Assembly: GCF_014647075.1 (NCBI RefSeq)
Contig: NZ_BMOM01000004.1
Coordinates: forward strand, 138,989-202,988
From: Deinococcus aerophilus
GTDB lineage: Bacteria; Deinococcota; Deinococci; Deinococcales; Deinococcaceae
Direction of reading: 5' to 3'
Length of the DNA: 64,000 nucleotides
Positions 48,914 to 59,533 of this stretch are shown piece by piece. Numbering within the stretch: position 1 is the stretch's first letter; every line of letters begins with the position of its first letter. The notes under the pieces are model-generated. The model worked only from the letters and a program-made list of their open reading frames with translations, was not told where the DNA came from and ran no database searches. Both the position numbers and the translations under genes were made by a program.

Positions 48914-50068
48914 ATGCGTAAAGTCACCCTGTTTACCCTGGCCCTGACCCTGGCGGGCGCCGCCCAGGCCCAGAGCACCATCAAGATCGGCGCGATCACC
49001 TCGGTCACCGGCCGCTTCGCCGAGTTCGGCAAGATGCAGCTCGCGGGCTTCAAGGTCGGCGTGGACGAGATCAACCGCAACGGCGGCGTGCTGGGCAAGA
49101 AGATCGAACTGGTGATCGAGGACAACGCCAGCGACGTGAACAAGGGCCTGGCCGCCGCCGAGCGTCTGGTCAACGCGGGCGTGCCGCTGGTGCTCAACGA
49201 GTACTCTTCCAGCCTGGTCAAGGCGCAGGCGCAGTACCTCGCCCGCCAGAAGGTGCCCAATCTGGTCATCACGTCCAGCGGCGACGACATCACCAAGCCC
49301 GGCAACGAGTACATCTTCCGCCTGAACCAGCCCGCCAGCGCCTACGCCCGGGTGATCCTGGACATCTTCCGCGACAACAAGTTCAAGAGCATGGCGATCA
49401 TCGCCGGCACCGGGGCCTTTGAGAAGAGCGTGGCCGACGCCGCCAACCGCATCGCCAAGGAATACGGCATCACCGTGATGGAAGACCAGCGCTACGACAA
49501 GGGCCTGACCGACTTCCGTCCGGTGCTCAACCGCATCAAGGCCAAGAACCCCGACGGCATCCTGATGGTGTCCTATGCCGAGGACAGCGTGGCCCTGATG
49601 CGTCAGGCCCGTGAGGTGGGCGTCAAGCCGCGCCTGTTTGCGGGCGGAGCGGCCGGCTTCGCGCTGCCCGACTTCGTGAAGGACAGCGGCGCGGCCGCCG
49701 AGAACGTCGTGACCGCTACCGCCTGGATTCCTCAGCTGCGCTACGCCGGCACCCAGAAGTTGAATGTGGACCTCAAGAAGGCGCTGGGCGGGGCCGATCC
49801 CAGCTACCACGCGGCCCAGGCGTATGCGGGCGTGCTTGTGGCCGCCGAGGCCATCAAGAAGGCCGGGGGCACCGACCGTGAAAAGGTCAAGGCCGCGCTG
49901 GGCACGGTCACCATGCAGACCGCCTTCGGACCCATCCAGTTCAAGGACTATGACGGCTTCCAGAACCAGAACCCGCTGGAAATGGTGGCCCAGCAGGTGC
50001 AGGGCGGCGCGTTCGTGCCGGTGTACCCCAAGAGCGTGGTGCCGCGCAAGCTGAAGTTCGAACGGTAA
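48914..50068 (+). CDS. livK: branched-chain amino-acid ABC transporter substrate-binding protein
   Basis: Exported binding protein of 384 residues in the LivJ/LivK (receptor ligand-binding) family. Signal peptide MRKVTLFTLALTLAGAAQAQ precedes IKIGAITSVTGRFAEFGKMQLAGFKVGVDEINRNGGVLGKK. AAAAAGGAG is placed 7 nt before ATG 48914. It leads the livK-H-M-G-F set. A degenerate copy of its C-terminal end follows the gene. Ligand could be Leu/Ile/Val or another amide/urea-type compound. Confidence 0.93.
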   Translation: MRKVTLFTLALTLAGAAQAQSTIKIGAITSVTGRFAEFGKMQLAGFKVGVDEINRNGGVLGKKIELVIEDNASDVNKGLAAAERLVNAGVPLVLNEYSSSLVKAQAQYLARQKVPNLVITSSGDDITKPGNEYIFRLNQPASAYARVILDIFRDNKFKSMAIIAGTGAFEKSVADAANRIAKEYGITVMEDQRYDKGLTDFRPVLNRIKAKNPDGILMVSYAEDSVALMRQAREVGVKPRLFAGGAAGFALPDFVKDSGAAAENVVTATAWIPQLRYAGTQKLNVDLKKALGGADPSYHAAQAYAGVLVAAEAIKKAGGTDREKVKAALGTVTMQTAFGPIQFKDYDGFQNQNPLEMVAQQVQGGAFVPVYPKSVVPRKLKFER

Positions 50069-50154
50069 CGCTGGCAGACCGGGAGCCGTGCGCGGGCTGC
50101 GGGGCAGGACTTGACCGCGCGCGGCCCGCACACCGTGCCCCTTTCCCTGGAGGT

Positions 50155-50374
50155 TTTCATCGGGCGGGGCGGCGCCGATCCCGGGAAGGTCCGCGCCGCC
50201 CTGAGCGCGACCAAGCTGAACAGTGCCCTCGGTCCCGTCACCTTCCGCAGCTACGCGGGCGACCAGAACCAGAACAGCGTCGTCGGCGTGACCCCCCAGG
50301 TCCAGAACGGGCGGTTCGTGACGGTAGGTCCGGCAAGCGCGGCGACCGGAAAAGTCATCATTCCCAGGAAATAA
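50155..50374 (+). pseudogene. C-terminal remnant of a second livK-like gene
   Basis: About 70 codons between livK and livH encode PGKVRAALSATKLNSALGP...YAGDQNQN, matching the last part of LivK (REKVKAALGTVTMQTAFGP...YDGFQNQN) and ending with a similar Pro-Arg-Lys tail. There is no signal peptide or N-terminal lobe. An ATG at 50111 keeps the frame open, but the extra residues do not resemble LivK. Most likely the leftover of a decayed tandem duplicate, possibly still translated as a short peptide. Confidence 0.7.
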
Positions 50375-50464
50375 ACAGGAAATCAAGCGGGGAGGCGGCG
50401 TGCGGAGCCCGGCGAACACCCTGGAGAACCCGGGCCCGGCCGCCCACCCATCAAGGAGCATGAC

Positions 50465-51352
50465 ATGGACTCAACCGCCGTCACGGCGTTTTTTCAAACC
50501 CTGGTGCAGGGACTGCTGACCGGCGGGCTGTACGCCCTGATCGGCACCGGTCTGAGCCTGATCTTCGGGGTGATGCGGGTCATCAACTTTGCTCACGGGG
50601 ATTTTCTCGCCATCGGCATGTTCATCACGCTGGCGCTGTTCAAGACCTTCAACATCGATCCCTACCTCAGCCTGCTCGTGGCCGCGCCGCTGGGCTTCGG
50701 ACTGGGGTATGTCATTCAGCGCTTCGTGCTGTCGCGGCTGGGGGACCGGCTGGGCGAGGGCAGCATGCTCGCCACCCTGGGCCTGGGGCTGATCATCAGC
50801 AACTCGCTGCTGCTCAGCTTCGGGGCGCAGCCGCAGAGCATCAACGTGCCGTATGCCATCAATACCTTCAAGATGGGGGGCGTGCAGGTCAGCATTCCGC
50901 TGCTGATCGCGGGGCTGGGCACGGTGGTCGCCATCGCCGGACTGAACCTGTTGCTGTACCGCACCGAACTGGGCCGCGCCATCCGCGCGACCGCGCAGAA
51001 TCCGCTGGGGGCCGAGTTGCAGGGCGTCAAGACCACCCGCATCCAGGCCATCGTGTTCGGGCTGGGCGTGGCTTTCGCCGCCATCGCGGGCGTGCTGCTG
51101 ATGCCGCTGCTGTACACCTTTCCCACGGTGGGCGAGAACTACACCACCAAGGCCTTCATCGTGACCGTGCTGGGCGGCCTGGGCAACCTGCCGGGCGCGG
51201 TGGTGGGCGGCCTGGTGCTGGGCGTGATCGAGTCGCTGGGAGCCTTCTATGTCAGCAACAATTACCGCGACGCCTACGGCCTGATCGCCTTCCTGCTCGT
51301 GCTGCTCCTGAGGCCTGAAGGCCTGTTCGGCAAGACGGTGAAGCGGGTATGA
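50465..51352 (+). CDS. livH: branched-chain amino-acid ABC transporter permease LivH
   Basis: Inner-membrane permease of 295 residues. FFQTLVQGLLTGGLYALIGTGLSLIFGVMRVINFAHGDFLAIGMF is the characteristic LivH opening. GAELQGVKTTRIQAIVFGLG is the coupling loop to the ATPase, and VTVLGGLGNLPGAVVGGLVLGVIES the closing block. AAGGAG is 6 nt before ATG 50465. Confidence 0.94.
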   Translation: MDSTAVTAFFQTLVQGLLTGGLYALIGTGLSLIFGVMRVINFAHGDFLAIGMFITLALFKTFNIDPYLSLLVAAPLGFGLGYVIQRFVLSRLGDRLGEGSMLATLGLGLIISNSLLLSFGAQPQSINVPYAINTFKMGGVQVSIPLLIAGLGTVVAIAGLNLLLYRTELGRAIRATAQNPLGAELQGVKTTRIQAIVFGLGVAFAAIAGVLLMPLLYTFPTVGENYTTKAFIVTVLGGLGNLPGAVVGGLVLGVIESLGAFYVSNNYRDAYGLIAFLLVLLLRPEGLFGKTVKRV

Positions 51353-51413
51353 GCGGGAAGATGCCCAGGCCCGCAGGCCGCTTCTCTTTTCCCCCTGATT
51401 TCTGGAGATGTCC

Positions 51414-52415
51414 ATGACTGCCGTTCCTGCCATCACCCGCCCGCGGGCCCTGACTTTCGGCAACGTGTGGCTCAGCGTCGGTCTGCTGGCCGTGCTGCTG
51501 ATCTATCCCTTCGTGTTCGACAAGGCAATGAACTTTGGCATCTCCACGCTGCTGTTCGCGGGGTTTGCCATGAGCTGGAACATCCTGGGCGGCTGGGCCG
51601 GGCAGACCAGTCTGGGGCACGCCGCGCTGCTGGGCGTCGGGGCCTACACCATGACGCTGCTCGCGACGCCCGAGCGCCTGCCCGCCTTCCTGCAAAGCCC
51701 GCTGGCTCCGTGGTGGGGTGCCCTGATCGGGATGGTGCTGGCGGCGCTGCTCGCCGCCGTGTGGGGCGGGCTGACCTTCCGGCTGCAGGGATCGTATTTC
51801 GTGCTGTCCACCATCGCCGTGGCCCTCGTGATCCGGCTGGTCGCCATCAACAGTGACTGGACCGGCGGCGCCGAGGGGCTGTTCATGCCTGACCTGCCGC
51901 GCTTGTTTGGGCTGGACCTGTTCGACCGTCAGGTGGAGTACTGGCTGGCCTTTGGCTTCGTGGTCCTGACCGTGCTGATCACGCACCTGATCCGCCGCTC
52001 GCGCATGGGCTATGCGTTGCAGGCCGTGCGCGAGGACGAGGACGGCGCGCGTGCCCTCGGCATTGACCCCACCCGCATGAAGGTGCTCGCCTTCATGCTC
52101 AGCGCCGCGCTGACCGCACTGGGCGGAAGTCTGTACGCCATCTACCTGCAGGCCTTCGAGCCCCACACCCTGCTGGAACTGCCCATCAGCGTGCAGATCG
52201 CCCTGATGGCGATCATCGGGGGGCGCACCACCATTCAGGGACCGCTGATCGGCGCAGTGCTGCTGAGCGTGTTCGGTGAGGTCTTCCGCAACGTGTTCAG
52301 CAGCGCCAACCTGCTGATCTACGGTGTGCTGATCCTGCTTGTGACGCTGTTCGCGCCCGCCGGCATCATGGGTCTGTTTCAGCGGGCCGGGCGCAAGCTG
52401 GGGACGGCCCGATGA
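51414..52415 (+). CDS. livM: branched-chain amino-acid ABC transporter permease LivM
   Basis: Inner-membrane permease of 333 residues. MSWNILGGWAGQTSLGHAALLGVGAYT and LQAVREDEDGARALGIDPTRMKVLAFMLSA (coupling loop) are LivM hallmarks, with the end block ALMAIIGGRTTIQGPLIGAVLLS. ATG 51414 is chosen over ATG 51408 because GGAG is then 6 nt upstream rather than adjacent. Its stop overlaps the livG start. Confidence 0.94.
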   Translation: MTAVPAITRPRALTFGNVWLSVGLLAVLLIYPFVFDKAMNFGISTLLFAGFAMSWNILGGWAGQTSLGHAALLGVGAYTMTLLATPERLPAFLQSPLAPWWGALIGMVLAALLAAVWGGLTFRLQGSYFVLSTIAVALVIRLVAINSDWTGGAEGLFMPDLPRLFGLDLFDRQVEYWLAFGFVVLTVLITHLIRRSRMGYALQAVREDEDGARALGIDPTRMKVLAFMLSAALTALGGSLYAIYLQAFEPHTLLELPISVQIALMAIIGGRTTIQGPLIGAVLLSVFGEVFRNVFSSANLLIYGVLILLVTLFAPAGIMGLFQRAGRKLGTAR

Positions 52416-53197
52416 CCGCCTCCCCGCAGCTGCCCGAGCTCACCGAATTTGAGGGTCGGCCGGTTCACGCGCCGGAGGGTCCCCCGCTGCTGACTGCCGA
52501 GAACATCACCGTGCGCTTTGGCGGAGTGGTGGCGGTCAAGGACATTTCGCTGTCGGTGCGGCCCGGCGAGATTCTGGGATTGATCGGTCCCAACGGAGCC
52601 GGCAAGACCACGCTCTTTAACGCCCTGACCGGGTTTGTGCGCCCCACCTCGGGCCGCGTGACCTTCGCCGGACGCGACATCACCCATATCCAGCCACAGG
52701 GCCGCGCGAAGATGGGCATGGCCCGCACCTTCCAGGTGGAGCGGCCCTTCGAGGACCTCAGCGTGCTGGAAAACGTACTCGTCGCGGCGTTCCTGAAGCG
52801 GCGCGGCCGGGGAGCAGAGGACCACGCCTACGCCGTGCTGGAGCGGGTGGGCTTGGCCGACCGCGCCTTTCAGCCCGCCTCGCAGCTCAACCTTGCCCGG
52901 CGGCGGCGACTGGAACTCGCCAAGGTGCTCGCGCTGGAACCGAAGGTGCTGTTTCTGGACGAGAGCATCGCGGGCCTCAACCCGCCCGGTCAGCAGGAGA
53001 TGGTCGCATTGATCCGCAGCCTGGCCGAATCGGGGCTGGGCATCGTGATGGTCGAGCACATCATGCACGTGATCATGAGCCTGTCTGACCACGTGATCTG
53101 CATGGCCTTTGGAGAACTGCTCGCCGAGGGCGATCCACACGCGGTGGCCGCCCACCCGGACGTGATCCGGGCATATCTGGGAGACGACAATGATTGA
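52412..53197 (+). CDS. livG: branched-chain amino-acid ABC transporter ATPase LivG
   Basis: ATPase of 261 residues. Walker A GPNGAGKTT, Q-loop MARTFQVERPF and Walker B VLFLDESIAGLN with VEHIMHVIMSL are in place. The signature region reads LNLARRRRLELAKVLA, lacking the canonical LSGGQ but in keeping with the looser LivG form (usually LPYGQQRRLEIARAL). Walker B ends DES, not DEP. It starts in an ATGA overlap with livM. Confidence 0.92.
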   Translation: MTASPQLPELTEFEGRPVHAPEGPPLLTAENITVRFGGVVAVKDISLSVRPGEILGLIGPNGAGKTTLFNALTGFVRPTSGRVTFAGRDITHIQPQGRAKMGMARTFQVERPFEDLSVLENVLVAAFLKRRGRGAEDHAYAVLERVGLADRAFQPASQLNLARRRRLELAKVLALEPKVLFLDESIAGLNPPGQQEMVALIRSLAESGLGIVMVEHIMHVIMSLSDHVICMAFGELLAEGDPHAVAAHPDVIRAYLGDDND

Positions 53198-53290
53198 AGC
53201 CCCTGCTGAACGCCGGCGGGCACATGGAGGCGCGGGCGGGATGTGCCCATCCGCTCACCGCCCCGCTCCTCATCCGCTGGAGGCCACTCC

Positions 53291-54058
53291 ATGACCACGG
53301 TGACCGGAACACAGCCCGCCCGCGCCCGCGTCGGCTACGTGCCGGGCGAGCGGGTGCTGGAGGCCAATTCGCTGGACGTCGCCTACGGTCAGGTTCAGGT
53401 GGTCTTTGGGGTCTCCTTGCATGTGGACAAGGGCGAACTGGTGGGCCTGGTGGGAGGCAACGGCAGTGGCAAGAGCACCATCCTGCGGGTGCTGTCGGGG
53501 ATGCTCAAGGCGCGGGGGGGAACGGCAACCTACCGGGGCCAGAACCTGAACGCCGTGCCGCCGCACCGCATCACCGACATGGGCGTGGCGCACGTGCCGA
53601 TGGGCCGGCAGCTGTTCGGGCAGATGACGGTCGAGGAAAACCTGATCATGGGCGCCTACCTGCCGCGCACCAAGAAGAACCGGGCCGCCAACCTGCAAAA
53701 GGTCTACGACTTCTTTCCGCGCCTGACCGAGAAACGCCGTTCTCCCGCCGCCGCTCTGTCCGGCGGAGAGCAGCAGATGGTGGCGATTGGCCGCGCGCTG
53801 ATGAGCGAGCCGGAGGTCCTGCTGATGGACGAGCCGTCGCTGGGTCTGGCCCCGCTGGTCGTCTCGGAGGTGATGCGCGTGATCGGATCGCTGCGTGAGC
53901 TGGGGCTGACCGTGCTGCTCGTGGAGCAGAACGTGCGTCAGGTGCTGAAGGTTACCGACCGGACATATGTGCTTGAACTCGGCAGTCTGGTCAAGGAAGG
54001 CCCCAGTCACGAACTGATGGGCGACCCGGACATCATCAAGGCTTATCTGGGCGTGTAG
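53291..54058 (+). CDS. livF: branched-chain amino-acid ABC transporter ATPase LivF
   Basis: ATPase of 255 residues. Walker A GGNGSGKST, Q-loop GVAHVPMGRQLFGQMTVEENL, signature LSGGEQQMVAIGRALM and Walker B VLLMDEPSLGLAP with VEQNVRQ are intact and typical of LivF. Start at ATG 53291 has GGAGG 8 nt upstream. It is the last gene of the transporter, 93 nt after livG. Confidence 0.94.
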   Translation: MTTVTGTQPARARVGYVPGERVLEANSLDVAYGQVQVVFGVSLHVDKGELVGLVGGNGSGKSTILRVLSGMLKARGGTATYRGQNLNAVPPHRITDMGVAHVPMGRQLFGQMTVEENLIMGAYLPRTKKNRAANLQKVYDFFPRLTEKRRSPAAALSGGEQQMVAIGRALMSEPEVLLMDEPSLGLAPLVVSEVMRVIGSLRELGLTVLLVEQNVRQVLKVTDRTYVLELGSLVKEGPSHELMGDPDIIKAYLGV

Positions 54059-54084
54059 GGTGTGCCACAAGAAGGCCACAAGAA

Positions 54085-54116
54085 GGGGAGAGGCGAGCGG
54101 CTTCTCCCTGCTTTTT
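54085..54116 (+). terminator. terminator of the liv operon
   Basis: GGGAGA pairs with TCTCCC (54086-54091 with 54103-54108), followed by TGCTTTTTT. Just before it, CCACAAGAAGG occurs twice in tandem (54065-54087). Confidence 0.75.
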
Positions 54117-54224
54117 TGGATGTCGCTGGAGTGTTCTTTTCTGGGGCGGTCCTTCCGGGGGCCCACGGCGGGCCGGTAATCCGTCTTCCTGACCGTCCCG
54201 CCCGGCCCCGCGTAGACTGAGGCC

Positions 54225-55451
54225 ATGAGTCCCCGCCGCCAAACCGTCACTGCCAATGTAGGAGGCGTCCTGATCGGCAGCGCCCACCCCGTGGTGGTGC
54301 AGAGCATGACCAACACCGACACGGCCAACGCCGAGGCCACCGCCATTCAGGTGGCCCAGCTGGCCCGTGCGGGGTCCGAACTGGTGCGGGTGACGGTGAA
54401 CACCCGTGAGGCCGCCGCCGCCGTGCCCGAGATCGTCGCCCGCCTCGCGGAGGTGGGGCTGAACGTGCCCATCGTGGGCGACTTTCACTACAACGGCCAC
54501 ATCCTGCTGCGCGAGTTTCCCGAAACGGCCCGTCTGCTCGCCAAGTACCGCATCAATCCGGGCAATGTGGGGGCCGGACAGCACCACGACGCCAACTTCG
54601 CCACCATGATCGAGGTGGCCAAGGAGTTCGGCAAACCCGTGCGCATCGGCGTGAACTGGGGCAGCCTGGACCAGCAAGTGCTCGCCCGCCTGATGGACCA
54701 GAATGCGGCGAAGGGCAGTCCCAAATCCGGAACCGACGTGATGATCGACGCGATGGTGGTTTCCGCGCTGGAAAGCGCCGCCTATGCGGAGAAGCTAGGG
54801 CTGGCCCACGACCGTATCCTGATCTCGGTCAAGGTCAGCTCGGCACCCGAGCTGTGGCAGGTCTACCGTCAGCTGGCCGCCCAGTGCGATTACCCGCTGC
54901 ACCTGGGACTTACCGAGGCGGGCATGGGCATGAAGGGCATCGTGGCCTCCTCGGTGGCCCTGGCCCCGCTGCTCACCGAGGGCATCGGCGACACCATCCG
55001 CGTTTCGCTCACGCCCGAACCGGGAGCCAGCCGCAAGCTGGAGGTCGAGGTCGCGCAGCAGATCCTGCAAAGCCTGGGATTGCGTCAGTTTCTGCCGCAG
55101 GTCACCAGTTGCCCCGGCTGCGGGCGCACCACCTCCGTGTTCTTTCAGGAACTCGCCCAGAAGATTCAGGACTACATCCGCGACACCATGCCCGAGTGGA
55201 AGGCGAGGTATCCGGGGGTGGAGGAAATGCAGGTGGCCGTGATGGGCTGCATCGTCAACGGTCCCGGCGAGAGCAAGCACGCGAACATCGGCATCTCGCT
55301 GCCGGGCACGGGCGAGGACCCGCGCGCTCCGGTGTACCAGGACGGCAAACTGCTCAAGACATTGCGGGGACCGCGCATTGCCGAGGAGTTTCAGGAGTTG
55401 CTCGAAGCCTACGTGGAGCGGCGCTATGGCCGCGCGGAAGTGGGGGTTTAA
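54225..55451 (+). CDS. ispG: 4-hydroxy-3-methylbut-2-enyl-diphosphate synthase
   Basis: IspG of 408 residues, the [4Fe-4S] enzyme of the MEP isoprenoid pathway that also feeds carotenoids. [13 protein letters not shown] opens the TIM barrel. The C-terminal cluster motifs CPGCGRT and [17 protein letters not shown] supply three Cys and the Glu ligand. TAGACT (54213-54218) ends 6 nt before the ATG: leaderless. Monocistronic by position. Confidence 0.96.
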   Translation: MSPRRQTVTANVGGVLIGSAHPVVVQSMTNTDTANAEATAIQVAQLARAGSELVRVTVNTREAAAAVPEIVARLAEVGLNVPIVGDFHYNGHILLREFPETARLLAKYRINPGNVGAGQHHDANFATMIEVAKEFGKPVRIGVNWGSLDQQVLARLMDQNAAKGSPKSGTDVMIDAMVVSALESAAYAEKLGLAHDRILISVKVSSAPELWQVYRQLAAQCDYPLHLGLTEAGMGMKGIVASSVALAPLLTEGIGDTIRVSLTPEPGASRKLEVEVAQQILQSLGLRQFLPQVTSCPGCGRTTSVFFQELAQKIQDYIRDTMPEWKARYPGVEEMQVAVMGCIVNGPGESKHANIGISLPGTGEDPRAPVYQDGKLLKTLRGPRIAEEFQELLEAYVERRYGRAEVGV

Positions 55452-55494
55452 GCGGCAGGCTGGCGGGAGAACCGCACCTGTCGCCGGCGGTCCC

Positions 55495-56340
55495 CTAGCC
55501 CACCGTTTCCATCGCCCGGGGGTATGAACCGATGATCTTGGCGTAGCTGGCCTTTCTCAGCACACCGGCCAGTGCCTGGGCCACCTGCGGGTCGCGGGCG
55601 TCGCCCTCAATGTCCACGTACATCAGGTAGCTCCACGCACGGTCCCGGCGGGGACGGCTCTCGATGCGCGACAGGTTCAGGCCGCGCAGCTCATTGAGGG
55701 TCTCGACCAGAAAGCCCGGCGTATGGCGCACGGCGAAGACCAGGCTGGTCTTGTGGGGAAGGTCGCTGACGCGGGGTTCGTGGCGCGACAGCACCATGAA
55801 ACGGGTGTAGTTGAACGGCTCGTCCTCGATCTCGCGGGCCAGGATGTCCAGGCCGTACAGCTCGGCGGCGCGGGCGCTGGCAATCACGCCCTCGTCGCGG
55901 GCGCCGCCTGCCGCGCCGCGGGCGGCCAAGTCCCGCGCACTGCCGGCCGTGTCGTGGGCGGCCACCGGTTGCAGGCCGTGCTTGCGGATCAGCCCGGTGC
56001 ACTGGTCCAGGGCCGGCTGCTGACTGGAGACCGTTTTCAGGTTCTCCAGCACCACGCCCGGCAGCGCCATCAGGCAGTGACTGACGCGCACGATGACTTC
56101 CCCGATGACATGCAGTTCGGTGTCGCTGAGCAGGTCAATGGCCTGATGAATCGCGCCCATCAGGCTGTTTTCCACCGGCAATACGCCGTAGTCGGCCTCG
56201 CCGCTCTCGACCGCCTGTGCGACCCCGTGGAAGGTGGGGTAGCCGCGTGTGGCCGAGGTGCCCGGCACGGCATTCAGCGCGGCGATCTCCCCGTATGCGC
56301 CGGGATGGCCCTGGAAGGCGACGGTCACGGATTCACTCAT
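55495..56340 (-). CDS. pheA: prephenate dehydratase
   Basis: Monofunctional PheA of 281 residues, making phenylpyruvate for phenylalanine. [16 protein letters not shown] and [22 protein letters not shown] belong to the catalytic domain; [13 protein letters not shown] carries the catalytic Thr (N-Y-T-R-F). An ACT domain ([34 protein letters not shown]) gives Phe feedback. No chorismate mutase domain. Start is ATG 56340, or GTG 56349 three codons earlier. A six-codon leaderless mini-ORF begins at 56353 and overlaps the start out of frame. Confidence 0.94.
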   Translation of the reverse strand: MSESVTVAFQGHPGAYGEIAALNAVPGTSATRGYPTFHGVAQAVESGEADYGVLPVENSLMGAIHQAIDLLSDTELHVIGEVIVRVSHCLMALPGVVLENLKTVSSQQPALDQCTGLIRKHGLQPVAAHDTAGSARDLAARGAAGGARDEGVIASARAAELYGLDILAREIEDEPFNYTRFMVLSRHEPRVSDLPHKTSLVFAVRHTPGFLVETLNELRGLNLSRIESRPRRDRAWSYLMYVDIEGDARDPQVAQALAGVLRKASYAKIIGSYPRAMETVG

Positions 56341-56366
56341 GGCGCACACTCATGGTCCCGAGGCTA
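56333..56366 (-). promoter_or_regulatory. pheA promoter with a leaderless mini-ORF
   Basis: Leftward TAGCCT (56366-56361) ends 7 nt before an ATG at 56353, which opens a six-codon frame (MSVRHE, stop 56335-56333). This overlaps the pheA ATG at 56340 by +1 frame. If transcripts begin at the first ATG, the mini-ORF would be translated first. Confidence 0.4.
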
Positions 56367-56441
56367 GCGCACCGCGTCCCGGCCCACAGCGCCGTGGGAA
56401 AGACAGCCCCGCCGCGCACCGGACTGCACTACATTGGCGCC

Positions 56442-57886
<1,445 letters not shown>

Positions 57887-57890
<4 letters not shown>

Positions 57891-57915
57891 TCCGGCACGC
57901 TTTCCCGACTACCAT
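57887..57915 (+). promoter_or_regulatory. tRNA-Val promoter
   Basis: TTGATC (57887-57892), a 17-bp spacer and TACCAT (57910-57915), 12 nt before the tRNA 5' end. The -35 overlaps the amidase stop codon. Confidence 0.65.
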
Positions 57916-57927
57916 GTCTCTTCGCGT

Positions 57928-58005
<78 letters not shown>

Positions 58006-58010
58006 GAAAT

Positions 58011-58032
58011 CCCCGCCAGGCGCGGGGTTTTT
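58011..58032 (+). terminator. rho-independent terminator after tRNA-Val
   Basis: CCCCGC (58011-58016) and GCGGGG (58022-58027) pair around CAGGC, followed by TTTTT. Confidence 0.85.
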
Positions 58033-58074
58033 CATTTGAAGAATAGGGGAGCATGCGCAGATTTCTGCCTTCCA

Positions 58075-58095
58075 GTGTAGTAGCGGTGTAGTAGC
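58075..58095. repeat. tandem GTGTAGTAGC repeat next to the integrase gene
   Basis: GTGTAGTAGC occurs at 58075-58084 and again at 58086-58095 (11-bp period), between the tRNA and the integrase stop. Position and spacing fit integrase arm-binding sites. Confidence 0.5.
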
Positions 58096-58097
58096 CG

Positions 58098-59411
58098 TCA
58101 ATTCAGAGCTGGAAGGGTAACAGGCGGGGCGCTCGGCACGGCATCGAAAAGGTCCACCACCAGCGCCCGCCGTTCGTTGTCCAGGACATGCCGGTACACG
58201 TCGAGCGTGATGGACACCCGCGCGTGTCCCAGAACCTTGGACACCACTTCCACCGGCACCCCCCGGCGCAGGGCAAGCGTGGCATAGGTGTGGCGCAAGT
58301 CATGGGGAGAGATGTCTGGCAGCTTCTCACCCCCCCGCACTGCTGCCATAAGTGCAGCGCGCTTTTCACGGGCCACGCCTTGCCAGATGGTCCGCTTGCC
58401 ATCTCGCCGTTCCGGGAGCGCTGGGTCAGACCACGCCACGATCAACCGCACCGCTCTCACCAGATTGTCGGGATGGGTCCAGCTGCCCAGCGTGGTTGCG
58501 AAGACCACTCCTGCTCCTTCCCATGCGCTGCCCGCCGTCTGACGTTCCTTCTCCTGGGCAGCCCGGTGATCCTGCAGAACGGCCACCAATGAGGGGGGCA
58601 GGTGTATATCCCGCCGTGAGTTGGTGGTTTTGGGATCCCCTGTCTCAATTTCTTCCAGACCCATCACGCGGGTCTGCCGGACGTGCAGCACGCTCCGTTC
58701 CAGGTCCACGTCCGGCCAGGTCAGGCCCATCACTTCGCCGCGCCGCAAGCCGATGCTGACCGCCGTGAATACAGCGGGCCAGAGGCGACACATCCCCGCT
58801 GCGTACAGCGCTGTCCCGATGGTGTGCAAGCGGGCCACCTGATCGAAGTCCAGCGCCTCTCCCGCCGATACGGCCCGCGCTGCCCTGACCTGCTTCACGC
58901 CGCCCATCGGGTTGACGTAAATAATCTGATCCGTGATCGCTTCCCGGAAGACAGAGCGCAGCCGGGTCAGCACGCGCGCCTGGGTGCGGGGCGACATGAC
59001 CGCGCCCCCGTACATCTGGCGTTTGGACAGCGTGACCATCAGGTCTTTCATGTGGTGCGGGCGCACGTCCTGCAGGCGCATGTCCCCGATGTGCTCCAGG
59101 GCATAGGCCAGTTCACCGCCGTACTGGCGCGCCGTTCGGGGCGTGACCTGCAGCTGCCGACGCTGCCAGCGCCCGGCATACTCGGCGACCGTGACTTTCG
59201 CCGGCTCCCCGATCAGTCCGCGCGAATAATCGGCCTGAACCTTGTGCATGGCGTTGTGGGCCGCCTTCTTGCTGGCTGCACGGCCCGACTGGGTGATGCG
59301 TTTTCCATCGGTCTTGTAGCCGAGCGTGATCTGCCAGCGGTACACGTCCCCCTCCTTCCAGACCGTCCCCTCACCGTTGCCGCGAACCTTGCTCCGTCCG
59401 GAAGTCGTCAT
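58098..59411 (-). CDS. int: tyrosine recombinase/integrase
   Basis: Site-specific integrase of 437 residues. The N-terminal AP2-like DNA-binding part (GTVWKEGDVYRWQITLGYKTDGKRITQSGRAASKKAAHNAM) and SAM-like core-binding domain (VTVAEYAGRW, about 73-165) precede the catalytic domain. Active residues: Arg223 (GLRRGE), His370 and Arg373 (HDLRH), His396 (LGHA) and Tyr406 (LDVY). It points toward the tRNA-Val gene, consistent with integration there. Upstream sequence to the HTH gene is AT-rich. Confidence 0.95.
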   Translation of the reverse strand: MTTSGRSKVRGNGEGTVWKEGDVYRWQITLGYKTDGKRITQSGRAASKKAAHNAMHKVQADYSRGLIGEPAKVTVAEYAGRWQRRQLQVTPRTARQYGGELAYALEHIGDMRLQDVRPHHMKDLMVTLSKRQMYGGAVMSPRTQARVLTRLRSVFREAITDQIIYVNPMGGVKQVRAARAVSAGEALDFDQVARLHTIGTALYAAGMCRLWPAVFTAVSIGLRRGEVMGLTWPDVDLERSVLHVRQTRVMGLEEIETGDPKTTNSRRDIHLPPSLVAVLQDHRAAQEKERQTAGSAWEGAGVVFATTLGSWTHPDNLVRAVRLIVAWSDPALPERRDGKRTIWQGVAREKRAALMAAVRGGEKLPDISPHDLRHTYATLALRRGVPVEVVSKVLGHARVSITLDVYRHVLDNERRALVVDLFDAVPSAPPVTLPALN

Positions 59412-59533
59412 TCACTTATCCCTCCCTGTCTGCTGCTCTCTTGGAAAACAAACTTTGTTTATGACACTTATGGCTCCCCCGCTGTTGGGTGATCGCCCTG
59501 ACCGGTTGCCACGCCCCTTCGTTTTCTGGGCAT

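Noticed and set aside
56217..56441. N-terminal extension of the amidase to an upstream ATG
   Set aside because: It would overlap the pheA coding region on the other strand, is not amidase-like, and a TACATT box sits 6 nt before ATG 56442.
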